This document shows, in pieces, positions 1-6,500 of a stretch of 7,243 bases of DNA. The notes beneath the pieces were generated by a model. The model was not told the DNA's origin. It did no database searches and saw nothing but the letters and a program-made list of their open reading frames with translations. Position numbers and translations under genes: made by a program. Position 1 is the stretch's first letter; each line of letters opens with the position of its first letter. The stretch lies in contig JAFUPT010000016.1 in NCBI GenBank assembly GCA_017481065.1, forward strand, positions 1-7,243. Direction: 5' to 3'. The DNA is from Clostridia bacterium. GTDB lineage: Bacteria; Bacillota_A; Clostridia; Christensenellales; Aristaeellaceae.

Positions 1-353
1 AGGCCCCACTTTCGGGCCACCTTGATGGCGCACTCATTGGCCTCCGCGCCGGAATTGCCGAAGAAAACCTTCTTCATGCCGGTGCGGGTGCAGAGCATTT
101 CAGCCAGCTGGGCGCAGGGGGCGGTGTAGTAGAGGTTGGAGGTGTGGGGCAGGGCATTCAGCTGGGCGGTGACGGCGGAAACCCACTCGTCATCCGCATA
201 GCCGAAGCTGTTTACCGCGATGCCGGAGCCGAGGTCAATGTATTTCTTGCCATCGGCGTCCCAGGCGGAAGCGCCCTTGCCGCGCACCAGCGCCACGGGG
301 AAGCGGCCGTAAGTGCCGGCCACATAGTTTTTATCGGTTTCAAAGATGTTCAT
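1..353 (-). CDS. argD: Acetylornithine aminotransferase (N-terminal part, runs off the window)
   Basis: PLP-dependent class III aminotransferase converting N-acetylglutamate semialdehyde plus glutamate to N-acetylornithine and 2-oxoglutarate, in the cytoplasm. The first 117 codons are present; the rest, including the PLP-binding lysine, lies beyond position 1. Family hallmarks visible are TYGRFPVALVRGKG (residues 14-27), WDADGKKYIDLGSGIAVN (31-48), HTSNLYY (70-76) and the cofactor-phosphate loop FFGNSGAEANE (97-107). The ATG at 353-351 is chosen because GAGGTGG lies at 365-359, five bases upstream, and because the N-terminus has the usual ArgD length. It starts 16 bases after the argB stop, so it is the fourth cistron of the arg operon. 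Some ArgD enzymes also act on succinyl-diaminopimelate in lysine synthesis; the operon context favours arginine. No frameshift is seen in the visible part. Confidence 0.95.
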   Translation of the reverse strand, partial: MNIFETDKNYVAGTYGRFPVALVRGKGASAWDADGKKYIDLGSGIAVNSFGYADDEWVSAVTAQLNALPHTSNLYYTAPCAQLAEMLCTRTGMKKVFFGNSGAEANECAIKVARKWG

Positions 354-369
354 ATTTGCCACCTCGGTT

Positions 370-1221
370 TCAGATACGGCGGAACATGGTGCCCATGCCC
401 TCGTCGGTGAGCAGTTCGATCAGGATAGAATGCTTTACGCGGCCATCGATGATGAAGACCTTCTTCACGCCCTCATCCACCGCCTTGCAGCATGCGTTCA
501 CCTTGGGAATCATGCCGCCGCAGATGGTGCCCTCCTCAATGAGCTTGGGAGCTTCATCCACATAGATGCGGGAGATCAGGGTGGAGGGATCATCCTTGTC
601 CTTCAGGATGCCGGCGATGTCGGTCAGCGCCACGAGGCTCTCCGCGCCCAGCGCGCCCGCGATGGAGCCGGCGGCCACATCAGCATTGATGTTGTAGGCG
701 TTGCCTTCGGCGTCGCAGCCCACGGTGGAAACCACCGGGATATAGCCCATATCCAGCATATCCAGGATGGGCTTGGGATTGACCCTGGTGACCTCGCCCA
801 CGAAGCCGAGGTCCGGATTCATGCACTTGGCCTCGATCATGTGGCCGTCCACGCCGCAGAGACCGATGGCGTTGCCGCCTGCCTTATGCATCTGGGCCAC
901 AAGATTCTTATTGATCTTGCCGCAGAGCACCATCTGGGCGATTTCCATGGTTTCGGCGTCGGTGACGCGCATGCCGTTTACAAATTCGCTGGTTTTGTTC
1001 ACCTTTTTCAGCATATCGCTGATTTCCGGGCCGCCGCCGTGCACCAGCACCACCCGCACGCCCACCTGGGTGAGCAGGGTGATATCGCTCATCACCGCGT
1101 CGCAGAGCTCCTGGGAAACCATGGCATGGCCGCCGAACTTTACGACGACGATCTTGCCCGCGTATTTCTGGATGTAGGGCAGGGCCTGAACCAGAACCTC
1201 GGCCCGCTTTGCATTGTTCAT
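370..1221 (-). CDS. argB: Acetylglutamate kinase, probably arginine-sensitive type
   Basis: Phosphorylates the side-chain carboxylate of N-acetylglutamate with ATP, the usual committed and feedback-controlled step of the cyclic arginine pathway; cytoplasmic. It has 283 residues, normal for the amino acid kinase family. Visible motifs are VVKFGGHAM with the catalytic-type Lys28, the glycine loop HGGGPEI (61-67), GMRVTD (83-88), NINAD with Asp181, LTDIAGIL (199-206) and GGMIPK with Lys240. The spacing of Lys28, Asp181 and Lys240 fits the E. coli catalytic set. An N-terminal helix (AEVLVQALPYIQKY) precedes the first strand, and the C-terminus reads KHSILIELLTDEGMGTMF. Both are features of the hexameric, arginine-inhibited kinases, so feedback inhibition is inferred. 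ATG 1221 is supported by AAGGAG at 1236-1231, nine bases upstream. The gap after argJ is 47 bases. Confidence 0.97.
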   Translation of the reverse strand: MNNAKRAEVLVQALPYIQKYAGKIVVVKFGGHAMVSQELCDAVMSDITLLTQVGVRVVLVHGGGPEISDMLKKVNKTSEFVNGMRVTDAETMEIAQMVLCGKINKNLVAQMHKAGGNAIGLCGVDGHMIEAKCMNPDLGFVGEVTRVNPKPILDMLDMGYIPVVSTVGCDAEGNAYNINADVAAGSIAGALGAESLVALTDIAGILKDKDDPSTLISRIYVDEAPKLIEEGTICGGMIPKVNACCKAVDEGVKKVFIIDGRVKHSILIELLTDEGMGTMFRRI

Positions 1222-1230
1222 GATGGTTTT

Positions 1231-1236
1231 CTCCTT
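1231..1236 (-). promoter_or_regulatory. Ribosome binding site of argB
   Basis: Reads AAGGAG on the minus strand, nine bases before the argB ATG at 1221. It sits inside the 47-base argJ-argB gap and fixes the argB start. I see no hairpin or second promoter in that gap. Confidence 0.8.
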
Positions 1237-1268
1237 GGATGAAAAGATGGCGGATCAGGCAACGCCGG

Positions 1269-2489
1269 TCAGGTGCGGTAATCGCCGTTGATCTTTACAT
1301 AGTCGTAGGTCAGGTCGCAGCCCCAGGCGGTGGCAGACTCCGAACCGGAATTCAGGTTCACCAGGATGTGAATTTCCTTCTCCAGCAGTATTTCCTTGGC
1401 TTTTTCCTCGCTGAAATCCACGCCTGCGCCCATGCGGCATACCGGGATGCTTCCTGCGGCGGATTCGAAGTCCACATCGATCTTGTTTACATCCAGCTCC
1501 TTTCCGCAGTAGCCCACGGCGCAGAGCACGCGGCCCCAGTTTGCATCGCTTCCGAACATGGCGGCCTTTACGAGGCTGGAGCAGATCACAGCCTTGGCGG
1601 CGGTGCGGGCGGTGGAAAGATCTGCCGCGCCGGAGACAGTGCACTCCAGCAGCTTGCTCGCGCCCTCGCCATCGGCGGCGATGGAGCGGCTCAGGTTCTT
1701 CATGACCTCATAGAGGGCGGCGCAGAATGCATCATAATCTTCGCCCTCGGAGGAGATCATTTCATTGCCGGCCATGCCGCTTGCCATCACGGCGCAGGTA
1801 TCGTTGGTGGAGGTATCGCCGTCCACGCTGATCATATTGAAGGTGTAATCCACGGTGTGGGACAGGGCCTTCTGCAGCATTTCCGGGGAGATGGCGCAGT
1901 CGGTGGTGATGAATACCAGCATGGTGGCCATATTGGGATGGATCATGCCGCTGCCCTTGGCCATGCCGCCGATTTTGCATTCCACGCAGCCGATTTCGAA
2001 GGACAGCGCCTGTTCCTTCTTCACCACATCGGTGGTCATGATGGCCTCGGCCGCATCGGCATTGTTCGCGCCCAGCTCCTTGGCTGCCGCCGGAATGCCG
2101 GATACGAAGGGCTCGAGGCTCATCGGCTGGCCGATCACGCCGGTGGAGGCGACGATCACATCCTTGGCATCGATGCCAAGCGCCTTGGCAGTGAGATCGC
2201 ACATGCCCTCGGCAATTTCGATGCCGTTGGCATTGCAGGTGTTGGCGTTGCCGCTGTTGCAAACCACTGCCTGGGCATAGCCATCGGCGATGTTTGCCTT
2301 GGTCACGGCGATGGGCGCGCCCTTCACCAGGTTTTGGGTGTAAACCGCGGCGGCGGCACAGCGCACCGGGCTGTAAATCAGGGCGAGGTCCTTCTTCAGC
2401 TTATTCTTACGCACGCCGCAATGTACGCCGGACGCTTGGAAACCCTTCGCGGCGCATACGCCGCCGGGGATAACGTTCATTTTATTCAT
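1269..2489 (-). CDS. argJ: Bifunctional glutamate N-acetyltransferase / ornithine acetyltransferase
   Basis: Moves the acetyl group from N-acetylornithine to glutamate, releasing ornithine and regenerating N-acetylglutamate; many family members also use acetyl-CoA. It has 406 residues, the normal length. It belongs to the self-cleaving N-terminal nucleophile fold: the precursor splits before the threonine in HPNMATML, here Thr189, to give alpha and beta chains. The oxyanion-hole pair sits in STGVIGQ (Thr116-Gly117), and its 73-residue distance to Thr189 matches the characterised enzymes. Further signatures are NSGNANTCNG-like CNSGNANTCNANG (77-89), the KGSGMI loop (178-183) and the C-terminal DYVKINGDYRT, which shows the protein is complete. 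The first ATG (2489) overlaps the argC stop as ATGA. A second ATG three codons on is less well placed for the GGAGGG site. Whether it can also use acetyl-CoA cannot be read from sequence. Confidence 0.97.
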   Translation of the reverse strand: MNKMNVIPGGVCAAKGFQASGVHCGVRKNKLKKDLALIYSPVRCAAAAVYTQNLVKGAPIAVTKANIADGYAQAVVCNSGNANTCNANGIEIAEGMCDLTAKALGIDAKDVIVASTGVIGQPMSLEPFVSGIPAAAKELGANNADAAEAIMTTDVVKKEQALSFEIGCVECKIGGMAKGSGMIHPNMATMLVFITTDCAISPEMLQKALSHTVDYTFNMISVDGDTSTNDTCAVMASGMAGNEMISSEGEDYDAFCAALYEVMKNLSRSIAADGEGASKLLECTVSGAADLSTARTAAKAVICSSLVKAAMFGSDANWGRVLCAVGYCGKELDVNKIDVDFESAAGSIPVCRMGAGVDFSEEKAKEILLEKEIHILVNLNSGSESATAWGCDLTYDYVKINGDYRT

Positions 2490-3418
2490 TCAATTCCCTC
2501 CAATCCCTCGGTTTCCTTTGCGCCGAGGATGAGATTGAGCAGCTGGACAGCCGCGCCGGAAGCGCCCTTGCCCAGGTTATCATAGGTGGCGGTGAGCAGG
2601 ATGCGGTCTTCATTGCCCTGCACGCAGATATGCATGCGGTCGGTGCCGGAAACGGCGTTGCCCGCCAGGAAACCGCCCGCGGATTTATCTTCGCAGACCA
2701 CCACGGGGCCGGTGTAAGTTTCTTTATAGATGCGCCGGACATCTTCAATGCCGGCATTTACAAGCTGCTGCCTGAACAGCGGCACCGTGACCACCATGCC
2801 GCTGTAAAAATCGGCCACGATGGGGCTGAAGATGGGGGCATGATCGATGCCGGTGATCTTCTGCATTTCCTTCAAATGCTTGTGCTGCTGGGTGAGGCCA
2901 TACTGCCGGGGCGCATCCAGCTGGATATCGCGGCCTTCATCCCGGTAATCGGCGATCATCTTCTTGCCGCCGCCGGAATAGCCGGTGATGGAGTGGCAGG
3001 AGAGCAGCGCATCCTTCGGGAGCACGCCCGCCTTTACCAGCGGGTGCACAAGCGCGATGAAGCCGCTGGCATGGCAGCCGGGCACGGCGATGCGCTTGGA
3101 GGAGAGCACCTTCTCCCGCTGCTGGGGAGAAAGCTCCGGGAAGCCGTAGGCCCAGCCGGGATCGGTTCGGTGGGCGGTGGAGGTATCCAGCACCCGCACC
3201 TGATCATTTTCGATCATGGAAACCGCTTCGATCGCGGCGGCGTCCGGCAGGCAGAGCAGGGCCACATCGCAGCTGTTGATCGCTTCTTTGCGGGCGGCGG
3301 GGTCCTTGCGGGTTTCCTCCGGCAGGGAGATGATTTTCAGGTCGCTGCGCTGGGAGAGCCGCTGGAAAATGCGAAGGCCGGTGGTGCCGTTGCTTCCATC
3401 AATGAATATCGTATGCAT
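2486..3418 (-). CDS. argC: N-acetyl-gamma-glutamyl-phosphate reductase, type 2 (short form)
   Basis: Reduces N-acetylglutamyl phosphate to N-acetylglutamate semialdehyde with NADPH; cytoplasmic. At 310 residues it belongs to the short type 2 branch, best known from Alphaproteobacteria, rather than the roughly 340-residue type 1 enzymes. Evidence includes the modified Rossmann start IFIDGSNGTTGLRI (4-17), LPEETRKD (32-39), LCLPDAAAIEAV (55-66), the LDTSTAHR...WAYGFPEL stretch (77-96), the active-site PGCHASG with Cys115 as the thioester nucleophile, GYSGGGKKMIADY (146-158), QHKHLKEM (178-185) carrying the probable base histidine, and NLGKGASGAAVQ (281-292). The ATG at 3418 follows GAGG at 3430-3427 with eight bases between. 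It is the first gene of the arg operon, 35 bases or so from the predicted transcription start. Confidence 0.96.
   Translation of the reverse strand: MHTIFIDGSNGTTGLRIFQRLSQRSDLKIISLPEETRKDPAARKEAINSCDVALLCLPDAAAIEAVSMIENDQVRVLDTSTAHRTDPGWAYGFPELSPQQREKVLSSKRIAVPGCHASGFIALVHPLVKAGVLPKDALLSCHSITGYSGGGKKMIADYRDEGRDIQLDAPRQYGLTQQHKHLKEMQKITGIDHAPIFSPIVADFYSGMVVTVPLFRQQLVNAGIEDVRRIYKETYTGPVVVCEDKSAGGFLAGNAVSGTDRMHICVQGNEDRILLTATYDNLGKGASGAAVQLLNLILGAKETEGLEGIE
2496..2501 (-). promoter_or_regulatory. Ribosome binding site of argJ, within the 3' end of argC
   Basis: GGAGGG on the minus strand, six bases from the ATG at 2489 and fifteen from the in-frame ATG at 2480. The spacing decides for the first ATG and thus for the 4-base overlap with argC, an arrangement typical of translational coupling. 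Confidence 0.75.
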
Positions 3419-3431
3419 AAGATTCGCCTCT

Positions 3432-3445
3432 TGAATATATATACA
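3432..3445 (-). promoter_or_regulatory. Probable ARG box (ArgR/AhrC operator)
   Basis: Minus-strand TGTATATATATTCA matches the core TGAATWWWWATTCA of the ARG box at 13 of 14 positions. It lies about 8 to 21 bases downstream of the predicted start site and just before the argC ribosome binding site. A repressor bound here would block early elongation or initiation when arginine is plentiful. The neighbouring AT-rich stretch over the -10 (about 3450-3467) holds at most a weak second half-site. The site is AT-rich in a GC-rich genome, which makes a chance match less likely, but binding is inferred. Confidence 0.65.
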
Positions 3446-3459
3446 TAAATAATGTAATA

Positions 3460-3487
3460 ATTATACGCCGATTGCCGCGTATGTCAA
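3460..3487 (-). promoter_or_regulatory. Sigma-A/sigma-70 type promoter of the arg operon
   Basis: On the minus strand a perfect TTGACA (3487-3482) and a perfect TATAAT (3465-3460) are separated by 16 bp. The predicted start is near 3453, giving a leader of about 35 bases before argC. The promoter lies beyond the hairpin that follows the upstream gene, so the arg operon appears to be independently transcribed. Confidence 0.88.
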
Positions 3488-3524
3488 GCAAATTTACGGG
3501 AAGGAGGAACAATTAACATAGCTT

Positions 3525-3549
3525 GGCAGGCGCGCACAGCGCGCCTGCC
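3525..3549 (-). terminator. Terminator-like hairpin after the large surface-protein gene
   Basis: Two perfectly complementary 11-base arms (3525-3535 and 3539-3549, GGCAGGCGCGC type) flank a 3-base loop. It sits 27 bases after the stop codon of the upstream gene and 37 bases before the -35 box of the arg promoter. On the minus strand it is followed by AAGCTATGTTAATTG rather than a clean run of T. It may therefore be an imperfect intrinsic terminator or an RNA-stabilising 3' hairpin. Confidence 0.6.
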
Positions 3550-3576
3550 GGGAAATATTGGGCTTGTTTGCCGGTA

Positions 3577-6500
3577 TCAGGAATTTTTCACGGTGGCGGT
3601 GTAGGAATCAAGCCACTGTTTTTCCATTTTGAGCTTGCCGTTGCCGATGGAATAGAGGGTCTTGCAGGTGCCGACCGTATCCCAGTTGGCTGCAGCGTCT
3701 ACGGAGGTGGCGAAGATGAGGCTGTAGCTGCCGTCGTCATTTTCCGCATAGGTCATGTGGGCGCCGTGTTCCCAGAGTTTTTCGCCCTTGCGGTCGATCC
3801 AGTCGTAGCGGTTTTCTTCCAGCATGGCGCCGGAGAACTTCACGTTGGTGGGCGCAATGCTGCCGCTGAAATTCATCTGGCTGGAGAAGCTGCCCGTCAC
3901 CTTGATCTTGTCGGTCATTCCCTTGTGATTGCAGCGCCAGATTTCCTTGAGCACGCCGTCAATCTCCTGCAGGACAAGCACATCCGCATCCATGCCGGTG
4001 CCGGTTCTCCATGCGTTGATGACGATGGTATAGCCGTTTTCCGAGGGAATGGCATGCACATCCACGCTGGAGAAGGTATACTCGTTCTGGTTGTAGGTGT
4101 AGGGCTTTTTGCAGTCCGGGTGGGAGATGGTTACGCTGGCTGCGCGGTAATCCGTGTAGCCGAAGCTGACGGTGATCTTGGGAACGGTGGAGGAGGTAGA
4201 GGAGACGGGGGAGAGGGTTTTGTCCCTGCCGTCGCGGTAGAGCGTGGCGGAGAGCAGGGGCAGCTGCTCGCCCTCGTACCACTGCTCCTTGATGCCGATC
4301 ACGCCGTTCTTCATGGTATAGCGGGTCTTGCTGCTGCCGATGTAATCGGCGTTGAAGAGGCAGCGCTCGCTGGTGGTGAAGATGATATCGTAGTAGCCGT
4401 CATCCCGCAGCTCGGGGTCGAGGTAGCCGGTGCCGTTCTCCCACAGCTTTTCTCCCTTGCGGTTCTGGCCGTCGGTCTTGAAGCCGGTGAACTTTTCCTT
4501 GGTGGGATAGAGCGTGCCGGAATACTTGGAATTGGAAGTGAACTTCGCATCCACATAGATATTATCCGTGCGCTCGCTGTGGGTGAATTCCTTCACCTTC
4601 ACGATTCTGCCGCCCTGTACCTGCAGGATATAGGCCTCGGTGCCGCCCATGGTGCCGGAGCAGGTGGCCTCCAGGATGAAGGTGTAGGCGTGGTTGCCCA
4701 TGTCAAAGCCGGTGATGGATACGGAATAGACGCCCACATTGGGATCATACACAAAGGGCGCGGCGCAGCCTTCAACGCTCAGGCTCGCCTTCGTTACATC
4801 GCCCCATTTGTCTGCCTCCACGGTGAGGAACACCTCGGGAACGCCATCGGTATTGCCGTCGGCGGGAAGCGCCTGCACGGTGCCCTTGCGGGAGTAGGCG
4901 GTGATGTAGGGGAAGTTGTTGATGGGGTCCAGGGCAATGTTGAATTCGTTCACGGTGTCGGGCATGTAGTAGGGTGTGGTCAGGGTTTTGGCTTTGTAGT
5001 TCTGCGCCGCAAACTTGATTTCATAGCTGCCGGGGTTCGCCATGAAGAAGACATACATGCCGTCCGCGGTGGTGGAGCTGGTGTAGGATTCGCCCTTGGC
5101 CGGGGTGATGGTTACGGTAGCATCGGGAATGGCCTTGCCGGTTTTCGAATCGGTTACGAAGCCGGAGAGGGTCATGTGGGGGCCGAAGAGGGTGAGCTCC
5201 TGGGCCATGTTGTTCAGCCGGGTGCTGCGGCTCACAGGGAAATTGCCGTCAAATACCGTGCTCGCGGTATAATTGCCGGGATAGAGATAGGCAACAGCCG
5301 GGCTCGCCTTCTGGATGGCGGCGATGTTGTCGCCGGAGATGTGCACGTTCATGCCGCTGATTTCATCGCCGTTGCAATCCTTGGTCACCACGGTGAGGCG
5401 GTATTTGTTGTTCGGGCAGATGCCCCAGCCGAAGGTGGTTTTGCCGCCATGCACGCTGATCGCCTCATTTATGAGGGACAGATAGGAATCGCCCACATGC
5501 CAGTCGATATGCGCCACATCCAGGCTGAGGATATTGCCGCTGAGCTCCTCGGTGATGTTGTAATCCAGGGAGCCGTCCAGATCGAAATAGGCGTCGATGG
5601 TCACATCCACGCAGCCCTTGCAGGCATGCTGGAATTCGCCGGAGGGGGCTTCGGTGTTGGTGGTCATGTTCTCCAGCACGCCGTCGATGACCAGGCCCAC
5701 CTGGCCGGTTACGCTCGCGCCGATCAGTTCATCCAGCACAGATACGCCGATGGTGGCCGCCGCCGCGACGTCGATGTTGAAGCTGCCCTCCACATGGGCT
5801 TCGGAATGGGCGGTCTTTTCCTGGAAGGTGGCGAGGCCGTTTTTCGGATCATACTTGAAGCCAAGGTTGAATGTGAAGACCGATATCAGGCTGCCGCTTG
5901 CCGATGCGCTGAAATTCACAGGCAGGGAGAGATCCAGGGTGGCGAAGAGGCCGGTTGCGCCGATGGGTACCTCGCCGTCGAAGATCACGAGTTCGAAGTT
6001 CTTTTCATAGCTGCCGCTGATGGTGAAGCTGGCTTCGCCGCCGCCATTGAGGGATGCTTCAAATTCGAAGTAATCCTTGCCGAGGAGCGCCACATCATAC
6101 TTCGCCTTCACATTTACGACCGCAGTGAATGCGCCGTGCAGGGTCACGGGACCGCTGGTGATGCTCTCGTCCAGGTCAATCAGGGGCTTGCTTTCATCGA
6201 AATCGATCTCGGGATCGCTGCCGATGGCAGCCGCATTGCCCTTGCCCATGGGAACCATGGCATCCAGGTTCAGCACCTGGTAGAAATCGGAGAGGTAGGT
6301 GTTGGTATCCCGCTGGATGGTGGTGCTGCCATCGGGATTCTGGGTCACGGTCTTTACCTTCACGGGTTCGCCTTCGAGCAGCAGCACGCTGCCGGGGACG
6401 AGCTTTGCATCGGTGGAGAAGGTGTAGCTGCCGCCGGACTGCTGCACGGGGCCGCTCACACGGATGATATCGTCCACCAGCACGCCGTAGCCTGCGTCGC

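Noticed and set aside
346..3448. Three long plus-strand open frames (346-1242, 1239-2585, 2630-3448) that tile the arg genes on the opposite strand
   Set aside because: They lie exactly antisense to argB, argJ and argC. Their products are rich in His, Ala and Gly with no family features, as expected when strong G/C third-position bias removes stop codons on the other strand. They have no convincing ribosome binding sites.
3450..3467. Second ARG box overlapping the -10 hexamer
   Set aside because: Aligned to the 18-base consensus it matches mainly in the AT-rich centre and one CA end; the TGAAT half is absent. Too weak to list.
3501..3523. AAGGAGG on the plus strand in the intergenic gap, resembling a ribosome binding site
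   Set aside because: No ATG or GTG follows at a usable distance and no plus-strand reading frame with coding character begins there. It lies upstream of the minus-strand arg promoter, so it is probably chance.
4267..4560. MORN-like repeats in the YSGTLYP / KGEKLWENG region
   Set aside because: The aromatic-glycine spacing does not recur at the roughly 23-residue MORN period; the resemblance is local.
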